Assembly: GCA_020051075.1 (NCBI GenBank) | Contig: JAGVJP010000116.1 | Span: 1 to 46,806 of the forward strand | From: Parachlamydiales bacterium | Lineage (GTDB): Bacteria > Chlamydiota > Chlamydiia > Chlamydiales > Parachlamydiaceae | Direction: 5' to 3' | DNA length: 46,806 nucleotides | Shown: piece after piece, positions 1-8,174 of the stretch | How the letters are laid out: each line of letters begins with the position of its first letter | Numbering within the stretch: the first letter of the stretch is position 1 | Notes under the pieces: generated by a model | Databases searched by the model: none | Told to the model about the DNA's origin: nothing | The model's input: only the letters and a program-made list of their open reading frames with translations | Program-made: the position numbers and the translations under genes

Positions 1-510
1 CGTTCAAAAACAAAGCTTGGGTTAGATGTTGCAACAATTGGCGCTGCAGGATATTCTCTAGCAAAGGCTGGTGTAAAAGCCGGGTCTGTTGCATACCGAG
101 CGTTAAATTCGGTAAAAAAGGCGACCCCTTGTCAGCGCCCTCTGGCTGCAGCCACCGAGTCTCTAGACTTAACAGGCTTAGGGAAAACAACCTCTATTGT
201 AAGAAACGAAGTTTTTTCATTAGATCAATTATCTAAGGCTGGGCAAGTGATGGATCGGGGAGGACTAACTAGGGCTGGTCGTGCTCTGGTTAAGCATGGG
301 GATCGCTCTGGTAGTGCATTTCCTCAAGTAAAAGGAAGTCTTGCAAGTAAAAATAGCCAAGGACAATTCCATCTGGATGACATTTTGACACATCCACAAG
401 GATACACAAAACCAAATAGGTTTGGTGGTGTAGATTATTATAGGCCTGATGGAAGTGGTGCTCGTTTTTATAGTGATGGAAGATTTCGTGGATTTTTGGA
501 GCCAAGTTAA
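1..510 (+). CDS. C-terminal end of an Rhs/polymorphic toxin, partial at window start
   Basis: The frame is open from base 1 to the stop at 508-510, so this is the 3' end of a longer gene whose start lies outside the window. The first ~80 residues are an Ala/Gly-rich pre-toxin linker containing the motif AAATESLDLTGLGKTT. The last ~85 residues form a compact basic domain with LTRAGRALVKHG, RSGSAFP, LDDILT and a terminal FRGFLEPS. This layout is typical of small C-terminal toxin domains of Rhs and contact-dependent polymorphic toxins, where such domains are usually nucleases; I do not recognise the exact family and did not see catalytic residues I could assign. A small gene follows after one base, the normal position for a cognate immunity gene. 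The linker motif recurs in the next Rhs tip at 1340-1385, which supports the Rhs assignment. Confidence 0.72.
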   Translation, partial: RSKTKLGLDVATIGAAGYSLAKAGVKAGSVAYRALNSVKKATPCQRPLAAATESLDLTGLGKTTSIVRNEVFSLDQLSKAGQVMDRGGLTRAGRALVKHGDRSGSAFPQVKGSLASKNSQGQFHLDDILTHPQGYTKPNRFGGVDYYRPDGSGARFYSDGRFRGFLEPS

Positions 511-511
511 T

Positions 512-772
512 ATGAATGAAGTTAATCTGGAATATAGTGTCGGTAGTGATGATGATTTTGAAGATCTAGTGGCTGATATTGGATTTGGAGATCAACTTGT
601 AGCACTTCTTACGCAAGAAAAAGGTGTAGAAAATATGAGAATCCGAATTTACAAATCAAAAGAAATGGAATTTTGGGATTTCAGGTTAGATGATTTTGAG
701 AAAATCATCCATCGCGCAAAAACACGTCTATTAGAATTGAAAAAAACATCCGAAAATCCTCCCTCTGAATAA
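512..772 (+). CDS. Small immunity protein for the upstream toxin tip (predicted)
   Basis: An 86-residue acidic protein starting at ATG 512, one base after the toxin stop; an in-frame start further upstream would lie wholly inside the toxin gene and is not used. Acidic N-terminal stretch (SDDDFEDLVADIGFGD), then a beta-rich middle and a helical C-terminus (FEKIIHRAKTRLLEL). Size, acidity and position immediately behind a basic toxin domain are what is expected of an immunity protein that binds and blocks the toxin in the cytoplasm. Oddity: the last residues (ENPPSE) and the stop codon are encoded by bases that also occur in a dispersed repeat (compare 43921-43938), so the native C-terminus may have been replaced by the repeat. 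No named immunity family recognised. Confidence 0.6.
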   Translation: MNEVNLEYSVGSDDDFEDLVADIGFGDQLVALLTQEKGVENMRIRIYKSKEMEFWDFRLDDFEKIIHRAKTRLLELKKTSENPPSE

Positions 773-846
773 CAACTATCTTGTCCTATCTCCTATCCTG
801 CTAATTTTACAGGATGAGGAGGATAGGAAAGATAGGGGAAGGATAG
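757..846. repeat. Dispersed palindromic repeat R1, copy A, at the Rhs joint
   Basis: Contains the core TCCTATCCTGCTAATTTT followed by ACAGGATGAGGAGGATAGG and AAAGATAGGG, an imperfect palindrome. The same core occurs at 43960-44005, 44045-44106, 8292-8335 and in degraded form near 40515 and 41590-41780. The flank CCTCCCTCTGAATAACA (757-775) also matches 43922-43940, so this is a partial copy of the element at 43894-44149. It overlaps the stop of the upstream immunity gene and abuts the displaced Rhs tip. Confidence 0.8.
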
Positions 847-848
847 AA

Positions 849-1685
849 ATCGGACCCAACCGCTACGCCTACATCCACAACAACCCACTCATTCTCTACG
901 ACCGCTATGGACTCTTTGCAGAACAGGATACTCCATTTACAAATGTTTATCCTCGCTATGCGTATGGTTTGCACAATCCTGCCGAAATGGTTGAGGCTGG
1001 TTTTAACGTTTTTTGGAATACCGGTAAGGAAGTCATGAGTAATCCTCATGTATATGGTTCGATGCAAGCTTTCGGAGGGTTGGTAGAAGCGGGCATCGGT
1101 GCTGGAATGACAATGGCTACATCTGGGTGTGCAGTACCTCTTGGTTGGCCTATCATGGGTCATGGTCTAGATCACTTTTTCACTGGGATGAATACAGCAT
1201 TATCAGGTTGGCCAAAACAAACCGTAACATCCCATCTCTTACCACAAACTGGAATTTCTCCTCAGAACGCAAATTTAGTTGATAATGGAATTAGCATTTT
1301 TGCTACTTTAGGAGGTGCTACCTATCTAAAGGTTGCACAGGCAGCGGCGATTGAATCAGTAGACTTAGCAGGCTTAGCAAGGACGACCACTAACGCAGAA
1401 ACCATAGATCCTTTTGTTAGAAGTTTTGATAAGTTGAAGGTTTTGGAAGCAGAAAAGATGATCAAAGCCTATTTAGGGGAAAATTCACTATTAATAAGAA
1501 ACCAAGCTCAAGATTTAGTATTGATTTCCCAGGATAGATTAAGAAAGGTCCGCTTTGATTTTAACAATCCGAAGCCCCATAACAATCCACATATGTACGT
1601 GGAGCAAATCAAAGGAAGTAAATGGAAAGATTCTGGTCAAATCTACCCAGCAGATGTACCACACAACCAATTAAAAGGTATTTGA
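849..1685 (+). CDS. Orphan Rhs tip: core remnant, pre-toxin linker and C-terminal toxin
   Basis: The reading begins with IGPNRYAYIHNNPLILYDRY then GLF, the hallmark end of the Rhs core (N-Y-Y--NNP---D--GL), so this is a displaced Rhs C-terminus without the large body of the gene. The first in-frame ATG is at 969; no convincing ribosome site precedes it. A Gly/Ala-rich hydrophobic linker follows (about 1040-1200), then AAAIESVDLAGLARTTT, nearly the same as the linker motif of the first tip. The last ~90 residues are the toxin: RKVRFDFNNPKPHNNPHMYVEQ...GSKWKDSGQIYPADVPHNQ, rich in His/Asn/Pro as in some nuclease toxins. Family knowledge: orphan tips with immunity genes act as reservoirs that recombine onto the main Rhs gene. 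Expression on its own is doubtful. The toxin's exact activity is unknown. Confidence 0.7.
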   Translation: MGPNRYAYIHNNPLILYDRYGLFAEQDTPFTNVYPRYAYGLHNPAEMVEAGFNVFWNTGKEVMSNPHVYGSMQAFGGLVEAGIGAGMTMATSGCAVPLGWPIMGHGLDHFFTGMNTALSGWPKQTVTSHLLPQTGISPQNANLVDNGISIFATLGGATYLKVAQAAAIESVDLAGLARTTTNAETIDPFVRSFDKLKVLEAEKMIKAYLGENSLLIRNQAQDLVLISQDRLRKVRFDFNNPKPHNNPHMYVEQIKGSKWKDSGQIYPADVPHNQLKGI

Positions 1686-1686
1686 G

Positions 1687-1926
1687 ATGGATATTTTAGA
1701 TGATGAATCCGATAAAAAGCTTAATAATATTTCTTTGTTTTTAACTAACAATGAAGCTTTACATCTAATAGGTTATTTAGAGCAGCTTCTCGAAGGTAAA
1801 AGCGGTGATCACTCGCATCTGATGAGCGAAGATTATAAAAAAGAAATTACAGTTTGTTTATATAACTCTGAAAATACAAAAAACTTACATCCTAGAATTC
1901 AAAAATTAATAACCAATGATGAATAA
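1687..1926 (+). CDS. Immunity protein for the orphan Rhs toxin (predicted)
   Basis: A 79-residue protein whose ATG follows the toxin stop by one base. It carries ISLFLTNNEALHLIGYLEQLL, then GDHSHLMSEDYKKEITVCLY. The pattern of a leucine-rich helix followed by H-H-x-S-x-DY-x-KEITV-x-Y is one I associate with a small-protein family found behind polymorphic toxins, though I cannot give its formal name. Role by context: cytoplasmic neutraliser of the toxin encoded immediately upstream. It is the second toxin-immunity pair within 2 kb. Confidence 0.62.
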   Translation: MDILDDESDKKLNNISLFLTNNEALHLIGYLEQLLEGKSGDHSHLMSEDYKKEITVCLYNSENTKNLHPRIQKLITNDE

Positions 1927-1999
1927 ATAAGAAAAGTAAGTCCTCAATGATTTGTCAGATGCATGGGTCAGGTCATTGCATGGCAAAGGAGTAGTTCTT

Positions 2000-2431
2000 T
2001 TAGACGACTTTTAATAATCGATGTTCGTAGGGATTTGCTGCCAGTAACAGCTTCTCATATTGATCTAAAGAGATTCTAATCCTGCCTTTTTCATATTGAG
2101 CATAGGAATTTGGAGATTTTGAGCTGAGGCGTTCTGATGCTTCGCGAACTGTCAACCCGCTTTTTTCCCTTTGCTTTCTAAGAGAGAGAGCAAGCAACAA
2201 TTTATTATTGTTAGAGGCTATGCCAATCATAGATTTTTTGTAATCATTGACGGTTAACTCAAATCCATTCATTTCGGATTCAAAATAGTATTTGATGTAC
2301 TCCATGATCGCATCTCGAATCATAAATAACGCATCATCCCTCGTTTTCCCTTGAGTCATGATATTCAAACAGGAAACCTCAACAAGCCAATGCTCTTTAC
2401 TTTTCCAAATTTTTCCTTCTAACTCCATCAT
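2000..2431 (-). CDS. hicB: HicB-type antitoxin with C-terminal helix-turn-helix
   Basis: 143 residues. Residues 1-70 form the partially degraded RNase-H-like HicB fold (EGKIWKSKEHWLVEVSCLNIMTQGKTRDDALFMIRDAI); residues ~78-130 form an XRE-like helix-turn-helix (LALSLRKQREKSGLTVREASERL, then YAQYEKGRI). Known role of the family: binds HicA and represses the hicAB promoter. The start at 2431 follows the hicA stop (2434-2432) directly, TAA then ATG, so the genes are translationally coupled. The first two codons are both ATG, and either may be used. The gene looks intact, while its partner hicA is frameshifted. Confidence 0.85.
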   Translation of the reverse strand: MMELEGKIWKSKEHWLVEVSCLNIMTQGKTRDDALFMIRDAIMEYIKYYFESEMNGFELTVNDYKKSMIGIASNNNKLLLALSLRKQREKSGLTVREASERLSSKSPNSYAQYEKGRIRISLDQYEKLLLAANPYEHRLLKVV

Positions 2432-2624
2432 TTACCTCTTCCCTTCACCGGGATATTTTTCCGCTTCATGTATTATGCTTTTAGCCAGGAATTCGTTTAT
2501 CTCAGCACGCCTTGGTATTTGGTTAGTGACCTTCCCATTTGTCCATATATCCATGATTTCCACCATGACGATCTAACCACCAGCCAGCTTGTTTTAGCTT
2601 TTTCTCTAGATCTTTCTTTTTCAT
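2432..2624 (-). pseudogene. hicA: hicA mRNA interferase, frameshifted
   Basis: From the ATG at 2624-2622 the protein begins MKKKDLEKKLKQAGWWLDRH then GGNH, the HicA double-stranded RNA-binding-like fold with the catalytic His in the conserved HGGNH motif. Directly after this motif one extra G (2551-2552) shifts the frame and causes a stop within about ten codons. In the next frame the HicA sequence continues perfectly: DIWTNGKVTNQIPRRAEIN, then EFLAKSIIHEAEKYPGEGKR and TAA at 2434-2432, abutting hicB. The toxin is therefore probably inactive unless rescued by frameshifting; a sequencing error is the alternative. Total intact length would be about 63 residues, normal for HicA. Confidence 0.85.
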
Positions 2625-2643
2625 CTAATTTCTATCTACCTTA

Positions 2644-2672
2644 ATTATACATAAACGTATGTACAAAATCAA
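2644..2672 (-). promoter_or_regulatory. hicAB promoter with palindromic operator
   Basis: On the minus strand: -35 TTGATT (2672-2667), a 17-bp spacer, and a perfect -10 TATAAT (2649-2644), 20 bases before the hicA ATG. The palindrome TACATA-N4-TATGTA (2648-2663) lies in the spacer and overlaps the -10, a natural site for HicB repression. Motif and spacing are read directly; binding is inferred from the family. Confidence 0.7.
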
Positions 2673-3311
2673 ATATTTTCTGTTTCTCTTTCAGTTATCT
2701 CTTCTCAGCGAAAAATGATCTTTCACAACATCTTGTATAAACGATCGAAATGATTTATGGGAATGTAAAATTTCAATCTTTGCGCCTTTGGATACACTTG
2801 GAACATTCTTTTGATCTCTTTAGTTGTGAGGTACTAAATATGTAAATTACACATTCTACATAAAGTTGCGCGATAGCGTAGGGTATGGTAACAAACTATG
2901 CGAAATATTGCGGTCACATAGTGGCGAAGAGTGGGGATAACACTCTGACGACGAAGATGTGAGCTCTAATGAAAGTGAATTCGTTTCGGCCTCGTGACGC
3001 TAATTGTCGTTGGTCAACCTGCCGGAGGTGGTGAAACCTGCTATCTATGATGAAGTAATGTGTAAAAGCAATCATAGGAACGACCGGGGTGGTAGGAAAG
3101 AGCGCGCATCGAAAGATCAAAAGGGGAAACCCAAGGAGACCCGATAGTTAGGTCGAACCTAAATTCTTTATGGGAATCAATAACCATAAAGGAGGCTAGT
3201 CGGGAGTCTGAGAGGTTCGTAGTAGCAAAGAAGTGGTTGTAATGATCATGGAGCGAAGGGACCTTACCATAAAATATTTGTTTCAAACAAGAACGGGAGG
3301 ACCGATTGTCT

Positions 3312-4643
3312 ATGACTAATAGGGAAGAAAGATATTTAAACCTAGGTATTGACTTTGGGTTAAGTTCAATGAAAGTCGAACGTTTAAGAGAGAAACTGGG
3401 CACGAAAGCCAAACAAGAGAAGAACTTTAAGTTCTACTCGCTTTATGGGCACATAAGTAACATGAATGTGCTCAAAGTAGCATGGAATGGAGTCCGAGAA
3501 AACAAAGGATCTTCAGGAGTCGATGGAGTAACTATCGAATCCCTAGACACTGAGGAAAAGATAAATGAATTTCTTACACAGATTCAAACAGATCTTCAGG
3601 ACAAAACATACAAACCTCTTCCAGTAAAAAGGGTATATATACCCAAAGCAAACGGTAAATTAAGACCACTCGGTATTCCTTGTTTAAAGGATAGAGTGAT
3701 ACAAACAGCCGCATGCTTAATACTAGAACCTATATTTGAGGCAGATTTTTTAGACTGCTCATACGGATTTAGACCTGGAAGATCCCAACATCAAGCATTA
3801 AAAGCCATCCAGCAAGCAATAAAAGCAGGGATGACGAGTGCGTATGATGCAGATATGAAAGCATATTTTGACACTATTCCACATGATAAATTAATGAAAT
3901 GCGTCGAAATGAGAGTGGCAGATGGTAACGTCTTAAAACTCATTAAGATGTGGCTTAAATCAACAGTGTACGAGAGAAATGATAAAGGAAAAGGGATCAA
4001 GATTACACATCCAAAAGAAGGATGCCCTCAAGGGGGGTCTATATCGCCATTACTTTCGAATATCTATCTACACTGGTTCGAAAAGGCTTTTCACAAAACC
4101 ATATCAGCAAAAACAGGTATAGCAAAATTAGTAAGGTTTGCAGATGACTTTGTCATATTAGCAAAAGAAATAAAAGCTAAATGTTGCCGATTCGTGGAAG
4201 AAAAGATTGAAGGATGGCTTGGTCTTACCATAAATAAGGAAAAGACAAAAGTCATTGATCTCAAGCAAGGAGATGAACTCAATTTTCTTGGGTATGTCTT
4301 TAGATATCATGACGATCTAATGGGAAGGAGACACAAATATCTACATATGGGAGCATCCAAAAAGGCCATAGATAAAGAAATGGAAGCTTTGAGAGAGTTA
4401 ACAGGTAAAGAATACTGTTATCTTCCAATCCCAGAATTGATCGAGAAAATAAACGAACAATTAAGAGGATGGAAGGAATACTTCTCGAAGGGATACCCAA
4501 GGATGGCATATCGTAAAATAAACTGGTATGCAAGGGAATGTATAGTCAACCATCTACGAAAGCGGAGCCAAAGACATTATAAACCCCCCGAAGGGGTTAG
4601 CTATTACAAACATGTGTATCAGCTGGGATTAATATACTTATGA
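3312..4643 (+). CDS. ltrA: Group II intron reverse transcriptase/maturase
   Basis: About 443 residues. It reverse-transcribes the intron RNA during retrohoming and, as maturase, helps it fold and splice. Visible blocks: RT0-2 with GSSGVDGVTIESL and KRVYIPKANGKLRPLGIP; RT3-4 with YGFRPGRSQHQAL and DADMKAYFDTIPH; RT4a CPQGGSISPLLSNIYL; the catalytic RT5 motif as RFADD (F in place of the usual Y); RT6-7 LNFLGY; then the GIIM maturase domain (LNEQLRGWKEYF-type, YRKINWYAR) to the end. No HNH endonuclease domain follows, so target cleavage must rely on other means. GGGAGG at 3295-3300 serves as ribosome site; TTG at 3306 is an alternative start with better spacing. Confidence 0.9.
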   Translation: MTNREERYLNLGIDFGLSSMKVERLREKLGTKAKQEKNFKFYSLYGHISNMNVLKVAWNGVRENKGSSGVDGVTIESLDTEEKINEFLTQIQTDLQDKTYKPLPVKRVYIPKANGKLRPLGIPCLKDRVIQTAACLILEPIFEADFLDCSYGFRPGRSQHQALKAIQQAIKAGMTSAYDADMKAYFDTIPHDKLMKCVEMRVADGNVLKLIKMWLKSTVYERNDKGKGIKITHPKEGCPQGGSISPLLSNIYLHWFEKAFHKTISAKTGIAKLVRFADDFVILAKEIKAKCCRFVEEKIEGWLGLTINKEKTKVIDLKQGDELNFLGYVFRYHDDLMGRRHKYLHMGASKKAIDKEMEALRELTGKEYCYLPIPELIEKINEQLRGWKEYFSKGYPRMAYRKINWYARECIVNHLRKRSQRHYKPPEGVSYYKHVYQLGLIYL

Positions 4644-4691
4644 TGTGTAAACAACTCATTGATAATGCGATCAGGGCTAAGAGTTTTGTGG

Positions 4692-4766
4692 GAAAGCCGT
4701 GAACGGGAAATCCGTACATACGGTTTGACGAGGGAGAAGGCGGATACCCCCCTTCTCTACTCTAAC
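4692..4766 (+). ncRNA. Group II intron domains V and VI
   Basis: Domain V: AAGCCGTGAACGGGAAATCC pairs with GTACATACGGTTT, the catalytic hairpin shape. Domain VI: GGGAGAAGGCGG, a short loop, then CCCCCCTTCTCTACT with a candidate bulged branch-point A. These follow the maturase stop by about 50 bases, the usual arrangement. Confidence 0.7.
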
Positions 4767-4850
4767 GTCTTCTTTGCTTCTTTGCGTTAAAAAAAGGGGA
4801 GTATCTGAGCAGCTAAAAAAATACAATGTCAGAATGTGGCAGATGTCCCG

Positions 4851-7800
4851 CTAGGGAACAAGTTTGCTTTTCAGCAGGGCGAGCACTTTGGTTTCTAGTT
4901 CTGCGGGGGTTTTATAGCGGGGAGCGAGAACTTTGTAGATGGTGGTCTCTTTCCCTTTCTTTTTTTCAATGACCAGCGATATTTTCTCCTGCTTGATGAG
5001 GATGAATCCGTTGCAAGCAGCAAAAGCCTTGATTCGAGTGAGGTGGTAGAGCCACAATGCTGCTTCTGGAGCAGGTCCAAAACGGTCTTGCAGCTCGATC
5101 CATATCGTTTCGACTTCATCAGCTGAGATCGCCTCACCAAGCCTCTGGTAGAACTCCATTCGCAAGCTCACTTCGTTGATGTAGGTTTCCGGAAGCCTTG
5201 CATCGACAGGGAATTCCACTTTGGTGTCTGTGAGGATGCTGGGGATTTCCCCTTGAAGGGTTTTTATCGTTCGCTTCAGCAGTTTGCAGTAGAGATGGAA
5301 TCCGATCGACGACACATGGCCTGACTGTTCTAATCCGAGGATGTCGCCGGCTCCACGGATCTCGAGATCGCGCATGGCGACTTTCATCCCGCCGCCATAT
5401 CCCCCTGCTTCAACTAAGGCGAGGAGTCGTTTTCGAGGAATCTCCGTGAGAGTTTTTTGGTTAGGGACTAAGAAGTAAGCATAAGCGCGCCGGTTCCATC
5501 GGCCAACCCTGCCGCGGAGCTGATAGAGCGAGGCGAGGCCGAACTGGTCGGCCCGGTCGATGAGGATCGTGTTGGCATTGGGAATATCGATCCCGTTTTC
5601 TACAATCGTTGTCGCAATTAAAATATCAGCATCGCCCTTCTTAAAAGTGTGGAAGGTGGCGTCGATTTCATCTGGATCCATCTGTCCATGCGCCACTAAA
5701 ACTCTAGCTTGGGGGAGAAGTTCTTTGATGTGGGAGGAGACGCCGTAGATGGACTCAACTCTATTGTGGATGACAAAAGCCTGTCCATCTCTTGCCAGTT
5801 CTCTCAACAACGCACTTTTGATGGTCTGATCGTTTTTGTCAGCGATGATTGTTTTGATGGGTAAACGGTCCTGGGGAGGCGTGTTGATGACTGACATGTC
5901 TCTAGCCCCTATTAAAGACATGTACAACGTTCTAGGGATAGGTGTCGCAGAAAGGGTGAGGCAGTCGACATTGACCCGGATTTTCTTGAGATGCTCTTTT
6001 GCCTTCACCCCAAACCGCTGCTCCTCATCGATGATGACGAGTCCGAGGTCTTTGAATTTCACATCTTCGCTGATGATCCGATGTGTTCCGATGACGATGT
6101 CGACAGAGCCGGCAGCGATCCCTTCAAGGCTCTCCCGGATCTGTTTTGGGCTGCGAAAACGCGATAGAACAGCGATGTTGATGGGGAAATTGCTGAATCG
6201 ATCAACAAAGTTGTCGAAATGCTGCATTGCCAGCACTGTCGTAGGAACTAGGACGGCAACTTGCTTCCTTCCATCAACGACGGCTTTGAATGCTGCCCTC
6301 ATGGCGACTTCGGTTTTACCGTATCCAACATCGCCGCATATTAAACGGTCCATCGCATTGCTAGAGACCATATCTTGTTTGATGCTCTCTATGGCTGCAA
6401 GCTGGTCTTCAGTTTCAGTAAATGGGAACTCTTCTTCGAAGGAGAGTTGGTCCGGGCTATCATGGGGAAAGGTAAATCCCCCTTTTATGGATCGTTGAGC
6501 GTAGCTTTTGAGGAGCTCTGAGGCATACCCTAAAATGGCTCTTTCTGTGTGTTCTTTTGTCTTCTTCCACTTATTGCTCCCTAAGGTGTGCAGGCGGGGA
6601 ATTTCTTCATGGGAGCCGACGTATTTAGTGATCAGATGGGCTTGATTGAGAGGAACGTAGAGTTTTGAACTTTCAGCATATTCTATCGTAAAAAATTCAC
6701 TCGGAATTCCCAAATGATTCGACCGATTTTCGATGCCGAGATACTTCCCGATGCCATTGTTGAGATGAACGACGAGTTCGCCAGGGATAAGATCGTACGT
6801 TTCGATGGGAGAGGAATGATAGGTGCTGCGGAGTTTCTGGCGGCGCATCTTATAACGATGGGTGAGTTCCGTTAATGGAAACAAGACAAAGTTGATGTCT
6901 TCGATGAAAAGTCCGCCAGAGAGATAGCCGATATGGTAAGAGGTGTTTTTGGGGAGCTTTGCTTTAATGTCAAGAAGCCGCTGATGAAAATTAGATTCTT
7001 CCAATTCGCTTGGGCAAAGAAAATAGAGCTCGCATTCTTCTCGGGGGAGGATAGACAGCCGATTGAAAATATCGTCGCTGGAAGGCTCTTCTTCATCACC
7101 CGGAAATAGTAAGCCTGTAATCGTATTGAAAGGGTGTCTCCAGCAGCTGACTTTCCATGATCGGTTAAACATCTCAAAAGAGAGTCGATGAAATGGGTCT
7201 GATTGAGAATAATACCCGCGTCCTTTTTTCTCTATTTCGACAGACCCAAGCTCTTCAATCGGGTGGTGCGACCAGAACATCTTCTGATAGTTATCTAAAC
7301 GGTCCATGAAATCTTCAATCGAGCTGAATCCAGGCCCTTTTCCCCCCATGCTGACTAATGAGGCATATCGATCTTCTAAGGCGAGGAGGTCGTCAAAAAT
7401 CACTAGAGTGTTATCCCCAAGATAATCCAGGATGGAAGCTTGCTGGGATTGCGCGTTGAGAAGCTCCAGTTCTACTCCAGGGGGGATGTCGACCTGTTCT
7501 ACTGGAGAGATCGATATCTGGCCAACGGGATCATAGATCCTCATCGACTCCAGGTCGTCTCCCCAGAATTCGAGGCGGTATGGATCGGGAGAGGAGACAG
7601 GAAAGATGTCAATGATGCCCCCTCTGACAGCAAATTCCCCTTTGTCAGAAGCGACAGGACGCCGTTGATAGCCCATTGAAAGTAAATTTTGGATGAGAAC
7701 GTCGAAGGGAGGGCTGACCCCTTGTCGTAAAGTGAGGTAGAGTGTGTTAAATAGTGTTGGAAGGATCAACTTCTGCAGGCAGGCTTGCAGGCTGGATAAA

Positions 7801-8141
7801 ATGATATAAGGCGTTTTGGCTTGCGAGAGCTGTTTTAAAACTTGATATCGCTCACCGACGATGTCAGGGCTGGGAGGAATATTCTCCGACGGCAATGTTT
7901 CCCACGAAGGAAAATCGACAACGGTGCGGTCAGTGAACAGGGTAAAATCGTGGAATAATCGGATTTCTTCTTGGCTGGCGCCCGTCAAGATGAGGAGATG
8001 CTTCCCTGTTGCCTGTTGCGCAAGCGCAGCAACAAGGGCTTTTGGGGAATTCCATAGCTCCTCTACCAAGATTGTCTCTTGTTGATTTAGAGCTTCCTCA
8101 AGCTTCTGGAGGCGTTCACTTCTTAGTAATTTCTCTAACAT
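4851..8141 (-). CDS. mfd: Transcription-repair coupling factor Mfd
   Basis: 1,096 residues from ATG 8141; an in-frame GTG at 8174 would add 11 residues but GGAAAA lies just upstream of the ATG. Mfd displaces RNA polymerase stalled at DNA lesions and recruits UvrA. N-terminal UvrB-like module (AVRGGIIDIFPVSSPDPYRL); RNA polymerase-interacting CarD-like domain near residues 460-520 (GELVVHLNNGIGKYLGIEN); RecG-like helicase with Walker A GDVGYGKTE (~600), DEEQRFG (~707), LSATPIPRTLYMS, and the motif VI region QLRGRVGRWNRRAYAYF; TRCF C-terminal domain. Length is close to the family norm (about 1,100). Intact. Divided from alaS, same strand, by a repeat-filled gap, so not obviously one operon. Confidence 0.97.
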   Translation of the reverse strand: MLEKLLRSERLQKLEEALNQQETILVEELWNSPKALVAALAQQATGKHLLILTGASQEEIRLFHDFTLFTDRTVVDFPSWETLPSENIPPSPDIVGERYQVLKQLSQAKTPYIILSSLQACLQKLILPTLFNTLYLTLRQGVSPPFDVLIQNLLSMGYQRRPVASDKGEFAVRGGIIDIFPVSSPDPYRLEFWGDDLESMRIYDPVGQISISPVEQVDIPPGVELELLNAQSQQASILDYLGDNTLVIFDDLLALEDRYASLVSMGGKGPGFSSIEDFMDRLDNYQKMFWSHHPIEELGSVEIEKKGRGYYSQSDPFHRLSFEMFNRSWKVSCWRHPFNTITGLLFPGDEEEPSSDDIFNRLSILPREECELYFLCPSELEESNFHQRLLDIKAKLPKNTSYHIGYLSGGLFIEDINFVLFPLTELTHRYKMRRQKLRSTYHSSPIETYDLIPGELVVHLNNGIGKYLGIENRSNHLGIPSEFFTIEYAESSKLYVPLNQAHLITKYVGSHEEIPRLHTLGSNKWKKTKEHTERAILGYASELLKSYAQRSIKGGFTFPHDSPDQLSFEEEFPFTETEDQLAAIESIKQDMVSSNAMDRLICGDVGYGKTEVAMRAAFKAVVDGRKQVAVLVPTTVLAMQHFDNFVDRFSNFPINIAVLSRFRSPKQIRESLEGIAAGSVDIVIGTHRIISEDVKFKDLGLVIIDEEQRFGVKAKEHLKKIRVNVDCLTLSATPIPRTLYMSLIGARDMSVINTPPQDRLPIKTIIADKNDQTIKSALLRELARDGQAFVIHNRVESIYGVSSHIKELLPQARVLVAHGQMDPDEIDATFHTFKKGDADILIATTIVENGIDIPNANTILIDRADQFGLASLYQLRGRVGRWNRRAYAYFLVPNQKTLTEIPRKRLLALVEAGGYGGGMKVAMRDLEIRGAGDILGLEQSGHVSSIGFHLYCKLLKRTIKTLQGEIPSILTDTKVEFPVDARLPETYINEVSLRMEFYQRLGEAISADEVETIWIELQDRFGPAPEAALWLYHLTRIKAFAACNGFILIKQEKISLVIEKKKGKETTIYKVLAPRYKTPAELETKVLALLKSKLVP

Positions 8142-8174
8142 ATCAATTTTCCGTGAATACAAAAAAACAGGCAC

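Larger units (their letters stand above)
2865..4766 (+). mobile_element. Group II intron with reverse transcriptase ORF
   Basis: A ribozyme-type leader of about 440 bases (from GTTGCGCGATAGCG near 2865) precedes a reverse transcriptase/maturase gene, and a domain V/VI pair closes the element at about 4692-4766. The exact ends are estimates: the 5' end lacks a textbook GUGYG, and the 3' end is placed at the end of the domain VI stem (CTACTCTAAC). The intron lies outside any gene I can recognise, between the hicAB promoter and the 3' end of mfd, in the sense opposite to both. Confidence 0.78.

Noticed and set aside
2914..3412. Minus-strand open frames over the intron 5' region
   Set aside because: They lie on the structured group II intron RNA and have no recognisable protein features.
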